Translations under genes and position numbers: made by a program
From: CBDCGS01 sp965216915
Lineage (GTDB): Bacteria; Pseudomonadota; Alphaproteobacteria; UBA828
NCBI GenBank assembly: GCA_965216915.1
Contig: CBDCGS010000005.1
Location: 248,001 to 312,000, forward strand
Direction: 5' to 3'
Length of the DNA stretch: 64,000 bases
Shown here: positions 1 through 8,301 of the stretch, one piece after another
Numbering within the stretch: position 1 is the first letter of the stretch
How the letters are laid out: every line of letters starts with the position of its first letter
Notes under the pieces: generated by a model
Seen by the model: only the letters and a program-made list of their open reading frames with translations
The model's database searches: none
Told to the model about the DNA's origin: nothing

Positions 1-1497
1 CGCCTCTCGGCGCGCGGCCAGGGCCTCGCGGTGCCGGCGCTCGAGGTCGACGGCATGGACGTCATCGCGGTGCGCAAGGCGATGACCTGGGCGCTCGAGC
101 AGATCCGCTCGGACAAGGGCCCGGTTCTCATCGAGGCGCAGACCTACCGCTATTTCCATCAGCACGGCCCGATGAAGGGCTCGGCGTTCGGCTACCGTCC
201 GAAGGAGGAGGAGGAGGCCTGGCAGGCGCGCGACCCCGCAAAGACCATGCCGGAACGGCTGCTCTCTCTCGGCGTGATCGACAAGAAGGGCCTTGCCGCG
301 CTCGAGGCGCGCGCGAGCGACGCCGTGGCGACGGCGGCCGCCGGGCTCACCGAGACCGAGCCCGGCTCCAACCTGCTCCGCGTCTCACCCTCGCTGTGGC
401 CGGCGCCCGAGGAGGCCGACGAAGGCATCCGCGGCGACCTCTCGGAGCTCGCGGGCGCGCGTTTCATGGAGGCGCGCGAGGTCGACGCCGACGCCGCCCG
501 GTCCATGAAACTGATCGAGGCGATGGCGGCCGCGCAGCTCCGAGCGATGGAGCGCGACGAGAGCGTGATCGTGCTCGGCGAGGATGTACATCGCCTCAAA
601 GGCGGCACCGTCGGTGCCACCAAGGGCATCGCCGAGGCCTTCCCGGAGCGCCTGATCGGCACGCCGATCTCGGAGAACGGCTTTTGCGGCATGGGCCTCG
701 GGGCCGCGGTCAACGGGTTGCGTCCCGTCGTGGAGATCATGTACGCGGACTTCTGCCTCGTGGCGGCCGATCAGCTCTTCAATCAGGCCGCCAAGGTGCG
801 CCACATGTTCGGCGGCGCCTACAAGGCGCCGCTCGTCGCGCGCGTGCGCGTCGCAGCCGGCGCCGGCTACGGCTCGCAGCATTCGATGGACCCAAGCGGC
901 GTTTTCGCGCTCTGGCCCGGCTGGCGCATCGTTGCGCCGACCACGCCTTTCGACTATGTCGGCCTCTTCAACAGCGCGGTGCTCTGCGACGATCCGGTCG
1001 CGATCATCGAGTGCCAAGCGCTCTACCAGGAAGAGGGATTGGTGCCGAACGACCTCGACTATTGCGTGCCGTTCGGCAAGGCGCGGATCGCACGAGCCGG
1101 CACGGCCTGCACCGTCGTCGCCGCCGCCAACATGGTGCCGGTCGCGGTGCAGGCGGCCGAGGAATCGGGCATCGACGCCGAGGTGATCGACCCGCGCACG
1201 CTCGATCCGCTGAGCATGGACTGGGAGACCATCGGCGAAAGCGTGCAGCGCACCAACCGGCTGATCGTGGTGGAGCAGACCGCGCGCGGCCCCTCGATCG
1301 GCGCGCGCATCGTGCAGGAGGCCCAGGAGCGGCTGTTCGATTGGCTCGACCACGAAATCCTGCGCGTCACCGGCTCGCAGGCCGCGCCCGTCGTCTCCAA
1401 GGTGCTGGAGCGTGCCGCGCTCGCGCAGCTTGACGACGTGGTCGCCGGCCTCTACGCCCTGATGGACCGCCCGCCGCTCCAGGACGCGGCCGAATAG
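1..1497 (+). CDS. 2-oxoacid dehydrogenase E1, fused alpha/beta chains (5' partial)
   Basis: The frame is open to base 1, so the gene starts outside the window; 498 codons are visible. The first ~110 residues look like the C-terminal tail of an E1 alpha chain (YRYFHQHGPMKG). A linker of ~70 residues follows, then a complete E1 beta chain: transketolase-type pyrimidine-binding domain with VIVLGEDV and the ThDP glutamate in PISENGF, and the C-terminal transketolase domain ending near base 1440. Enzymes of this kind decarboxylate 2-oxoacids (pyruvate, acetoin, branched-chain) and pass the acyl group to a lipoyl E2. No E2 or E3 gene lies downstream in the window, so the substrate cannot be assigned. 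The pxp operon follows after 38 bases on the same strand. Family call is firm; substrate unknown. Confidence 0.85.
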   Translation, partial: RLSARGQGLAVPALEVDGMDVIAVRKAMTWALEQIRSDKGPVLIEAQTYRYFHQHGPMKGSAFGYRPKEEEEAWQARDPAKTMPERLLSLGVIDKKGLAALEARASDAVATAAAGLTETEPGSNLLRVSPSLWPAPEEADEGIRGDLSELAGARFMEAREVDADAARSMKLIEAMAAAQLRAMERDESVIVLGEDVHRLKGGTVGATKGIAEAFPERLIGTPISENGFCGMGLGAAVNGLRPVVEIMYADFCLVAADQLFNQAAKVRHMFGGAYKAPLVARVRVAAGAGYGSQHSMDPSGVFALWPGWRIVAPTTPFDYVGLFNSAVLCDDPVAIIECQALYQEEGLVPNDLDYCVPFGKARIARAGTACTVVAAANMVPVAVQAAEESGIDAEVIDPRTLDPLSMDWETIGESVQRTNRLIVVEQTARGPSIGARIVQEAQERLFDWLDHEILRVTGSQAAPVVSKVLERAALAQLDDVVAGLYALMDRPPLQDAAE

Positions 1498-1535
1498 ACG
1501 ACACAGATCAACAGCAAGCGACGGAGGATCCCCGC

Positions 1536-2252
1536 ATGACCGTCAGGATCAACTGCGACATGGGCGAAGCCTACAGCATCTACAAATGCGGCGACGACGA
1601 GGCGATCATGCCTTTCGTCGATCTCGCCAACGTCGCGTGCGGCTTTCATGCCTCCGATCCGGTGGTCATGCGCAGCACCGTGTGCCTGGCCAAGGAGCAC
1701 GGCGTCGCGGTGGGTGCGCACCCCTCCTACCCCGACCGCGAGGGCTTCGGCCGGCGCGAGATGAAGCTGAGCTATGACGAGCTGGTCAATTGCCTGATCT
1801 ACCAGGTCGGGGCGCTCAAGGCGTTTCTCGACATCGAAGGCATGGCGCTCAGCCACATCAAGCCGCACGGCGCGCTCAACGGCGTCGCCTGGCACGACGA
1901 GGAGTCCGCGAACGCGATCGCCGAGGTCGCTTGTGCCTTCGGCGTGCCCGTGCTCGGCATGTCGGGCACCCTGCACGAGACCGCCTACACCAAGGCAGGC
2001 GCCGAGGTGATTTGGGAGACCTATGTCGACCTCGAATACAACGACGAGAACGAGGTCATCATCACCCGCAAGCACGACCCGGTGACGCCCGAGGCGGCCG
2101 TCGCGCAGGCGCTGCTCGCCGCCAAGGAAGGCAAGGTCAAGACCGTGAGCGGCGGCACGGTGCCGGTGCGCTGCGAGACCATCTGCGTACACTCCGACAC
2201 GCCGGGCGCCGTCGAGGTCGCAAAGGCGGTGCGCGCAGCGGTGGTCGACTGA
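1536..2252 (+). CDS. pxpA: LamB/YcsF family protein, 5-oxoprolinase subunit A (PxpA)
   Basis: 238 residues, close to the family's usual ~250. The N-terminus carries the diagnostic NCDMGEAY, followed by ANVACGFHASDP and GAHPSYPDR, all typical of YcsF/PxpA TIM-barrel proteins. In bacteria PxpA works with PxpB and PxpC to hydrolyse 5-oxoproline to glutamate with ATP. The ATG at 1536 is preceded by a good ribosome site (ACGGAGG). It is the first gene of a same-strand run pxpA-biotin carboxylase-pxpB-pxpC-biotin carrier; the presence of two biotin genes in between is a departure from the Bacillus arrangement. The assignment to the family is firm, while the exact substrate (5-oxoproline or a related lactam/urea compound) is inferred. 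Confidence 0.9.
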   Translation: MTVRINCDMGEAYSIYKCGDDEAIMPFVDLANVACGFHASDPVVMRSTVCLAKEHGVAVGAHPSYPDREGFGRREMKLSYDELVNCLIYQVGALKAFLDIEGMALSHIKPHGALNGVAWHDEESANAIAEVACAFGVPVLGMSGTLHETAYTKAGAEVIWETYVDLEYNDENEVIITRKHDPVTPEAAVAQALLAAKEGKVKTVSGGTVPVRCETICVHSDTPGAVEVAKAVRAAVVD

Positions 2253-2275
2253 CGGCATCGCCGGTCCCCCGAGCC

Positions 2276-3637
2276 ATGAAGCGCGTCCTCATCGCCAACC
2301 GCGGCGAGATCGCTTGCCGCATCATCCAGAGCTGCCGAGCCCTCGGGCTGGAGAGCGTCGCGGTGCACTCCGAGGCCGACGCCGGCGCGAAGCATGTCGC
2401 GGACGCCGACGCGGCGGTCGCGATCGGCAAATCGCCCGCGAAGGAAAGCTATCTCGTCGCCGAGAAGATTCTTGCGGCCGCGGCAGAAAGCGGCGCCGAC
2501 GCGATCCACCCGGGCTATGGCTTCCTCGCCGAGAACGCCGCCTTCGCCCGCGCGGTGGAAGGCGCGGGCCTCGTCTGGGTCGGCCCCGACGCCGACACCA
2601 TCGACGCCATGGGCGACAAGGAGCGCGCGCGCGATCTCGCGTCGCGTGCCGGGGTACCCATCGTGCCCGGCAGCGCGGTGTTCCGGCCCGGCGCGCTCGA
2701 GGGACTCGAGGCGGCGGGCAACGAGGTCGGTTACCCGCTCCTCGCCAAGGCGTCGGCGGGCGGCGGCGGCATCGGCATGAAGCGTGTCGATGCGCCGGAC
2801 CAGCTGGAGGAGGTCGTCGCCTCGACCCAGGCGATGGCGGAGAAGGCGTTCGGCAACGGCGCGGTCTATTTGGAGCGGCTGGTCGATCGACCGCGCCATA
2901 TCGAGATCCAGGTGTTCGGCCTCGGCGACGGGCGCGGCATCCACGCGCTGGAGCGCGAATGCTCGGTGCAGCGGCGCTACCAGAAGATCGTCGAGGAGGC
3001 GCCCTCTCCGGCAGTGACGCCCGCGCTCCGCGCCGAGATGGCCGAGGCCGCGCTGGCCCTGGTGCAGCAGGAGCGCTATCGCGGCGCCGGCACGATCGAA
3101 TTCATCCTGGCACCCGACGGGGCGTTCTATTTCCTGGAGATGAACACGCGCATCCAGGTCGAGCATCCGGTGACCGAGATGATCACCGGCCTGGATCTGG
3201 TCGGCCTGCAGCTTCGCCTCGCGCGCGGCGACGATCTCGGCGACCTCGTCGGCCGCGCGATCACGGCGGAGGGCCATGCCATCGAGTGCCGCATCTATGC
3301 CGAAGATCCGGACCGCAATTTCCTGCCCTCGCCTGGCACGCTCGCGGTCTACGCGCCGCCGGCCGAGGGTAAGGGCGTGCGCGTCGACACCGGTGTGCGC
3401 GAAGGCGACGAGATCACCTGGTTCTACGATCCGATGATCGCGAAGCTCGTCGCGCACGGCGCAGACCGCGCGGCGGCGGCCGAGAAAATGCTGACGGCCC
3501 TCGACGAATTCCGTATAGAGGGGCCCGCGACCAACATCGCGTTCCTCAAGCGCGTCGTGGCGCACGAGGCCTTTCGGTCGGGCGCGACCCATACGGGCTT
3601 CGTCGAACAGCACAAAGACGATCTACAGGGTTCCTGA
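2276..3637 (+). CDS. Biotin carboxylase (AccC-type) embedded in the pxp operon
   Basis: 453 residues, the size of free-standing AccC. The N-terminal domain has ANRGEIACRI and GYGFLAEN; the ATP-grasp glycine loop is AGGGGIGMK; ECSVQRRYQK and EMNTRIQVEHPVTEM follow, the latter containing the catalytic Glu/Asn/Arg set. It would carboxylate biotin on a carrier protein using ATP and bicarbonate. The ATG at 2276 lies 23 bases after pxpA and starts the conserved sequence directly; longer in-frame extensions overlap pxpA and are shadows. Its position between pxpA and pxpB, with a biotin carrier five genes on, points to a dedicated carboxylase rather than the housekeeping acetyl-CoA carboxylase. Confidence 0.9.
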   Translation: MKRVLIANRGEIACRIIQSCRALGLESVAVHSEADAGAKHVADADAAVAIGKSPAKESYLVAEKILAAAAESGADAIHPGYGFLAENAAFARAVEGAGLVWVGPDADTIDAMGDKERARDLASRAGVPIVPGSAVFRPGALEGLEAAGNEVGYPLLAKASAGGGGIGMKRVDAPDQLEEVVASTQAMAEKAFGNGAVYLERLVDRPRHIEIQVFGLGDGRGIHALERECSVQRRYQKIVEEAPSPAVTPALRAEMAEAALALVQQERYRGAGTIEFILAPDGAFYFLEMNTRIQVEHPVTEMITGLDLVGLQLRLARGDDLGDLVGRAITAEGHAIECRIYAEDPDRNFLPSPGTLAVYAPPAEGKGVRVDTGVREGDEITWFYDPMIAKLVAHGADRAAAAEKMLTALDEFRIEGPATNIAFLKRVVAHEAFRSGATHTGFVEQHKDDLQGS

Positions 3638-3658
3638 CGCACCGCCATCTGACACGCC

Positions 3659-4528
3659 ATGATCTACGACGAACCGAAATTCCTGCCGGGCGGCGACCGC
3701 TACATTCTCATCGAGTTCGGCAACGAGATGAACCTGGAGCTGAACTTCATGGCCCAGGGGCTCGCGACCCGCATCGCCGAGGACAAGATCAAGGGCGTCA
3801 TCGAGACGGCGCCGTGCTTCGCCTCCATGCTGGTGCACTACGAGCCGCGCGAAATCTCGTTCGACGACCTGGTCAAGGAGCTGAAGAACCTCATCGCGAG
3901 TCTCGGCTCGAGCGACGACATCGAGCTCGACAGCCGCCTCTTCTATTTCGAGACCATGTATCTCGATCCGTGGACCAAGGCGTGCATCGAGGACTATTGC
4001 GAGAAGATCACGCAGAAGGAATACGATCCCGATCTCGTCGCCCGCGTGAACGGGCTGGCCGATCGCGACCAGATGGTGCGCGTCCATTCGGGTTCGGAAT
4101 ATTGGGTCGCCTCGCTCGGCTTCTGGCCGGGGCTCCCCTTCCTGCAGCCGCTCGACCCGCGCGCCATGATCACGGTGCCGAAATACAACCCGCCGCGTAC
4201 CTGGACACCGCAGGGCACCGTCGGCATCGGCGGCTCGGCGTCGGCGATCTATCCGGTGGCGACACCCGGCGGCTACCAGCTGCTCGGCCGCACGCCCGTG
4301 CCGATTTGGGACACCGAGCAGCGCTTCGACGTGTTCGGCGGCGACATCGTGCTGTTCCGCCCCGGCGATCGGATCAAGTTCGTGCCCGTCACGCGGGAGG
4401 CCTACGAGCACGCGGAAGCGGCGATTGAGGCCGGCACCTACGTCTACAACATGGTCGACTACCAGCGGTTCTCCGTGCGCAACTACAAGCGCTGGGTGGC
4501 TGGGCTCGACAAGGACCAGCGGCTCTAG
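3659..4528 (+). CDS. pxpB: KipI/PxpB family protein, 5-oxoprolinase subunit B
   Basis: 289 residues, somewhat longer than the ~240 of Bacillus KipI. It begins with the family's GGDRYILIEFGN segment and has LVHYEPREISFDDL and a GFWPGLPFL motif (family GFxPGFPYL), followed by PRTWTPQGTVGIGG. The fold is a cyclophilin-like beta barrel that pairs with PxpC; the same two domains occur in urea amidolyase. The gene is 21 bases after the biotin carboxylase and 15 bases before pxpC, so co-translation of a 1:1 complex is likely. Bacillus KipI also inhibits the sporulation kinase KinA, but that role is not expected here. Confidence 0.87.
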   Translation: MIYDEPKFLPGGDRYILIEFGNEMNLELNFMAQGLATRIAEDKIKGVIETAPCFASMLVHYEPREISFDDLVKELKNLIASLGSSDDIELDSRLFYFETMYLDPWTKACIEDYCEKITQKEYDPDLVARVNGLADRDQMVRVHSGSEYWVASLGFWPGLPFLQPLDPRAMITVPKYNPPRTWTPQGTVGIGGSASAIYPVATPGGYQLLGRTPVPIWDTEQRFDVFGGDIVLFRPGDRIKFVPVTREAYEHAEAAIEAGTYVYNMVDYQRFSVRNYKRWVAGLDKDQRL

Positions 4529-4543
4529 CCGGGGACGCACGCC

Positions 4544-5512
4544 ATGCTCGAAATCGTCAAACCCGGCCTCGAGACCAGCATCCAGGATTTCCCCGGCCGC
4601 ATCGGCTATTGGAACCAGGGCTTCCCGCCGTCGGGCCCGATGGACATGTGGTCCTTCCGCCTCGCCAACCTGCTGGTCGGCAATGACGAAACGGCACCCG
4701 GCCTCGAATCCCAGTTCATGGGCCCGACCATCCGTTTTCAACGCGACGGCGTGATCGCGGTGACCGGCGCGGATGCGCCCGCCACCCTCGACGGCGCGGC
4801 GCTCCCGCTTTGGGAAAGCGTCGCGGTGAGCGCCGGCCAGGAGCTCGTGATGGGCCCGGCGCTCAAGGGCGCGCGCGGCTATCTTGCGGTCGCGGGCGGC
4901 ATCGACGCGCCGAGCTGGCTTGGTTCGGCCTCGACCTTCCACAAGGCGGGTGTCGGCGGGCTCGACGGCCACGCCGTCAAGGCCGGTCAGGTGCTGCCGG
5001 TGCGGGGCGGCGCGGGCACGCCCGGGCGCCGCGTCAAAGAAGCGTGCCGGCCCGCCTTCCCCGCCGACAAGGTGTGGGAGGTGGAGGCGGTGCGCGGGCC
5101 GAATGACGACTGGGTCGACGATGCCGGCCACGCCCGGTTCCTCGAGACCGATTGGAAGCTCGACGCGCGGAGCGATCGCACAGGCTACCGCCTGATCGGG
5201 CCCGACTGGAGCTTCACCGAGAAGGCGACCAACAAGCTGCCCGAGCATGGCGACTTCCCCTCCAACATCATCGACCAGGGCTACCCGATCGGCGCCATCA
5301 ACCTCGCCGGGCAGACCCCGATCATCCTGGTCAATGACGGCCCGAGCATGGGCGGCTTCATTTGCCCCTACACGGTGCCGTCGGCGGCCTTCTGGAAGCT
5401 CGGCCAGATGAAACCCAACGAGCATATCCGCTTCCGCGCGGTGTCGGTGGAGGAGGCGCAGGCGCTCCGCGTCGCCCTCGACGACACCTGCACCGCCGCG
5501 AGCATCGAGTAA
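4544..5512 (+). CDS. pxpC: Biotin-dependent carboxyltransferase family protein, PxpC/KipA
   Basis: 322 residues, full length for the family. It opens with LEIVKPGLETSIQDFPGR, the KipA/PxpC signature (consensus VxxPGxxTTVQDxGR), then GFPPSGPMDMWSFRLANLL. The C-terminal part has the conserved GYRLIGP and NIIDQGYPIGAINLAGQTP, ending the cyclophilin-like domain. PxpC forms a heteromer with PxpB; homologues are the carboxyltransferase-like half of urea carboxylase. With biotin carboxylase and biotin carrier genes on either side, a carboxyl-transfer step is plausible. The start at 4544 follows the pxpB stop by 15 bases. Confidence 0.87.
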   Translation: MLEIVKPGLETSIQDFPGRIGYWNQGFPPSGPMDMWSFRLANLLVGNDETAPGLESQFMGPTIRFQRDGVIAVTGADAPATLDGAALPLWESVAVSAGQELVMGPALKGARGYLAVAGGIDAPSWLGSASTFHKAGVGGLDGHAVKAGQVLPVRGGAGTPGRRVKEACRPAFPADKVWEVEAVRGPNDDWVDDAGHARFLETDWKLDARSDRTGYRLIGPDWSFTEKATNKLPEHGDFPSNIIDQGYPIGAINLAGQTPIILVNDGPSMGGFICPYTVPSAAFWKLGQMKPNEHIRFRAVSVEEAQALRVALDDTCTAASIE

Positions 5513-5541
5513 CGCATCAGCGAAGCGACGGAGACGACGGC

Positions 5542-5757
5542 ATGGCGGAAGAAGTCCTCACCCAAGCGCCGGGCAATGTGTGGAAGGTGCTTGTCAAGGA
5601 AGGCGACACGGTGAAGGCGGGCGACACGCTCTTCATCCTCGAGGTGATGAAGACCGAGGTGCCCCACGAAGCGGGCGCCGACGGCGTGATCAAGACGCTG
5701 CACATCAAGGAGGAAGACGCCGTCGACGTCGGCCAACTCGCCGTCGAGATCGGCTAG
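5542..5757 (+). CDS. Small biotin/lipoyl attachment protein (biotin carboxyl carrier)
   Basis: 71 residues, consisting of one biotinyl domain only. The swinging-arm lysine sits in EVMKTE, a variant of the biotin AMKM/VMKT turn; WKVLVKEGDTVKAGDTLFI is the standard hairpin before it. The protein lacks the long N-terminal extension of housekeeping AccB (~150 residues). Last gene of the pxp operon, 29 bases after pxpC, with a GACGGAGACGACGGC leader that contains a ribosome site. It is the likely partner of the biotin carboxylase at 2276-3637. A lipoyl rather than biotinyl modification is less likely because the motif has VMK, not DK[AV]. Confidence 0.85.
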   Translation: MAEEVLTQAPGNVWKVLVKEGDTVKAGDTLFILEVMKTEVPHEAGADGVIKTLHIKEEDAVDVGQLAVEIG

Positions 5758-5848
5758 GGCGCCGGCTCGCACACCACCCGATGCCCCGGGCTGCGAACAG
5801 GGTTTCGTGAGCGCGCGCTTAGTTAGCGCCATTGTCTCACACTCAGTT

Positions 5849-5999
5849 CGTCATCCTTGCGCGGCAACGCGAGGACCCAATTCCCCGAAGCACGGCATCC
5901 GCATGATGGCGGCGCACATGCGCACGCTTGCATCGCGATCAAATGCCGCAGTCTGGCTACACGATGGGTCGATCCTCGTGCTGCCACGCAAGGATGACG
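5849..5999. repeat. 29-bp imperfect inverted repeat in a 413-base gene-free gap
   Basis: Bases 5849-5877 and 5971-5999 are reverse complements with 25 of 29 positions matching (left arm starts CGTCATCCTTGCG). The arms enclose ~93 bases. The whole 5758-6170 gap lies between convergent genes and has no convincing ORF: the short frames there lack ribosome sites and family motifs. The structure resembles a non-coding miniature inverted-repeat or extragenic palindromic element, which are common and multicopy in alphaproteobacteria; it could alternatively fold as a long RNA hairpin between the pxp operon and the SDR. No target-site duplication was recognised. Confidence 0.5.
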
Positions 6000-6170
6000 C
6001 GCTTGGTTTGACCATGCCGTCGTGCGAGGGCGGTCCCGCGTCCGCACGCCGCGACACGTCATGGGAGGCTTCTCATACGATAGCGTTCGGCGAAACAGCT
6101 CTTACGGAAGCTCCCCGAGGTCCTCGCCAAGGTCGCCGCCGCCGAATAGGCCGCGCGCTTGCGCGCGCCC

Positions 6171-6956
6171 TCACCGCACCGTCGTCCCCCCATCCACCGG
6201 CAATGCCGCGCCGGTGATGAAGCGGGCGGCGTCGGAGGCGAGGAACATCACGGCGGTCGCGATGTCGAGGGGGGCGCCGATGCGACCGAGCGGGATGTGG
6301 GCGCGGAGCTTGGCGCGGATCTCCGCGGACGTGAGGTCTTGTCCCTCCCAGCCTATGTCCATCATCGGCGTGTCGATATCGCCAGGGCAGACCGCGTTGA
6401 CGCGGATGCCGTCGGCCGCGTGGTCGATCGCCAGGCATTTCGTGAACATCAGCATCGCGCCCTTCATGGCGCTGTAGGCGGCGATGCGCTTGTAGGCGAT
6501 GAGCCCGCACTCCGACGACATGTTGACGATCACGCCACGCCCTTGCGCCTTCATCTGCCGCACGGCCGCACGCGCGACATAGAAACTGCCGCTCAGGTTC
6601 GCCTCGAGCAGCGTGCGCCACGTTGCGTCGCTCGTCTCGTCGATCGTGCCGTGGGCGAGCACGCCGGCATTGTTGAAGAGCACATCGAGCGTGCCGAAAC
6701 GCGCCACCGTCTCGGCCACCAACGCGCCGCAGAACGCGGCGTCCGTGACGTCACCGGTCACGAGCGCCGCCGTGCCGCCGGTACCCTCGATCTCGGCGAC
6801 CACCGCCCGGCCGCGCGCTGCGTCACGGCCCGTCACGAGCACGCGCGCGCCGTGCGCGGCGAAGGCTGTGGCCGTGCCGGCGCCGATGCCGGATGTGGCG
6901 CCCGTCACGAGCACGGCGCGGCCCGCGAACGCATCGGCCGCGATGAGATCCTGCAT
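6171..6956 (-). CDS. Short-chain dehydrogenase/reductase (SDR), classical type
   Basis: 261 residues from the ATG at 6956, chosen because GGGGGAG lies just upstream; an ATG 36 bases further out is possible but adds an unconserved 12-residue leader. Cofactor loop TGATSGIG, the NNAG motif, catalytic Ser in NMSSECG and the YSAMKGA active site (Tyr-x3-Lys) are all present, and the C-terminus has VNAVCPGDIDTP and the final LPVDGG. The enzyme would oxidise or reduce a hydroxyl/carbonyl with NAD(P). Substrate cannot be told. It stands alone, converging on the pxp operon across a 413-base gap. Confidence 0.88.
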   Translation of the reverse strand: MQDLIAADAFAGRAVLVTGATSGIGAGTATAFAAHGARVLVTGRDAARGRAVVAEIEGTGGTAALVTGDVTDAAFCGALVAETVARFGTLDVLFNNAGVLAHGTIDETSDATWRTLLEANLSGSFYVARAAVRQMKAQGRGVIVNMSSECGLIAYKRIAAYSAMKGAMLMFTKCLAIDHAADGIRVNAVCPGDIDTPMMDIGWEGQDLTSAEIRAKLRAHIPLGRIGAPLDIATAVMFLASDAARFITGAALPVDGGTTVR

Positions 6957-7044
6957 CGGCTGCTCCCCCACGCACCATCGCGGATCGTGCAACCTTAGAC
7001 GGTCGGCCTCGCGTGCGCCATCGGCCCGCGCGGATGCGACTGGG

Positions 7045-8301
7045 TCAATCGGAGACGCGCGCCAGGTGGCGCCGCCACGACCAGCGGCCGGCCGCCGTCT
7101 CGGTGCCGATCGCCGGCTGATAGAACCGCGTCACCCAGGGCACGCGGCCATCGGTGAGGCGGCGTCGCGTCGGCCCGTCGGTGACGACGAAGGCGTCGAT
7201 GCCGACGCGCTGCAAGAACGGGATCTGGTCGATCAGCACCTCGCCGACGGCGCGCAGCTCGCCCCGATAGCCATGCTGCTCCCGGAGCTTGCGCGCATGG
7301 CTGTAGCCGCGGCCATCGGTGAAGGTGGGAAAGGCGATCGCGATCACGGGAAAGCGCGCAACATCCGGAGCGATGTCGTCTACGGCATCACCGGGCTCGA
7401 CGATCACCCCAACCGGCGCATCGCGCTGCGACAATGCTTCTCGCTCGGCACGCCAGCGGCCGAGGGTGACGAGCACCGGTCCGCCGGCCGGAACCGGCTC
7501 CTCCGCGCCGACGGTTCGCCAGAGATCGGTTTCGAAGCGGCCATTGCGATACACGTCCATTGTCATCCTCGGCGATCGGGCCACACGGCCATCGGCCATG
7601 TGGATGCCGCATTCCGTCTTGGCACGCCCGCGCCAGCGGCCGGCGCGGCTCTGATCCGGCGCACCCGTGCGGGCGGTGCAGCAGGCGCAACCGATCGACG
7701 AAAATCCGGCGGCCTGCAAGGGGTGGCGCGGAAGGCCGTGGGTCTCGAGATAGGCGGTGACGTCGCGCGGCGACCAGCCCGCCAGGGGATTGACCTTGGT
7801 CCGCGGGCTCCCCCCCTCTTGCTCGAACACCGCGAGGCCTTCGCGTGCGGGCGTCTGGAAGCGCTTGCGGCCGGTGATCCAGGCATCGAATGCCGAGAGC
7901 GCGGCGCGCAGGGGCTCGGTCTTGCGCACATGGCAGCAGAGATCGGGATCGGCATCGAACAACGTCATCGCCGGATCCGCGGCACGCACACGCTGACGCG
8001 CCGGTGCAATGGACCGCACGTCCGTCAACCCGAGTTCCGAGACCAGGCGGTCGCGATAGGCCAGCGTCTCCGCGAAGTGGCGGCCGGTCTCCAAGAAGAG
8101 CACGGGCGTCGCGGGATCGATCGCGGCCACCATGTGCAGCAGCACCGCGGACTCGGTGCCGAACGAGGAGACCAGCGCGATGCGACCGGGAAAGCGCGCC
8201 CGGATCGCGACACGCAAGACGGCCACCGCGTCGTTCGGATCGTCCGCCGCCGCCGGCATGCGGGCACCGCAGCCCGAGGCGCGCGGCTCAGCCAGTGCCA
8301 T
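7045..8301 (-). CDS. cysH: Assimilatory APS/PAPS reductase CysH fused to a DUF934 domain
   Basis: 418 residues in one uninterrupted frame. Residues ~25-240 are CysH: LVSSFGTESAVLL near the start, the cysteine pair C122-C123 in DLCCHVRK, C205-x2-C208 in IGCACCTA, and the catalytic Cys231 in ECGIHM. The CC-x81-CxxC set predicts a [4Fe-4S] cluster and hence adenylyl-sulfate (APS) use, as in most bacterial CysH. Residues ~245-405 are DUF934 (GRGYSHARKLREQ, GEVLIDQIPFLQRVG), usually a separate gene beside cysI. The ATG at 8301 overlaps the end of the sulfite reductase gene by 14 bases, giving translational coupling; a longer in-frame extension runs back into that gene and is rejected. Makes sulfite for the upstream reductase. 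Confidence 0.9.
   Translation of the reverse strand: MALAEPRASGCGARMPAAADDPNDAVAVLRVAIRARFPGRIALVSSFGTESAVLLHMVAAIDPATPVLFLETGRHFAETLAYRDRLVSELGLTDVRSIAPARQRVRAADPAMTLFDADPDLCCHVRKTEPLRAALSAFDAWITGRKRFQTPAREGLAVFEQEGGSPRTKVNPLAGWSPRDVTAYLETHGLPRHPLQAAGFSSIGCACCTARTGAPDQSRAGRWRGRAKTECGIHMADGRVARSPRMTMDVYRNGRFETDLWRTVGAEEPVPAGGPVLVTLGRWRAEREALSQRDAPVGVIVEPGDAVDDIAPDVARFPVIAIAFPTFTDGRGYSHARKLREQHGYRGELRAVGEVLIDQIPFLQRVGIDAFVVTDGPTRRRLTDGRVPWVTRFYQPAIGTETAAGRWSWRRHLARVSD

Noticed and set aside
5807..6217. 136-codon frame in the gap after the pxp operon
   Set aside because: No ribosome site, no motifs, and it crosses the inverted repeat and the end of the SDR gene.
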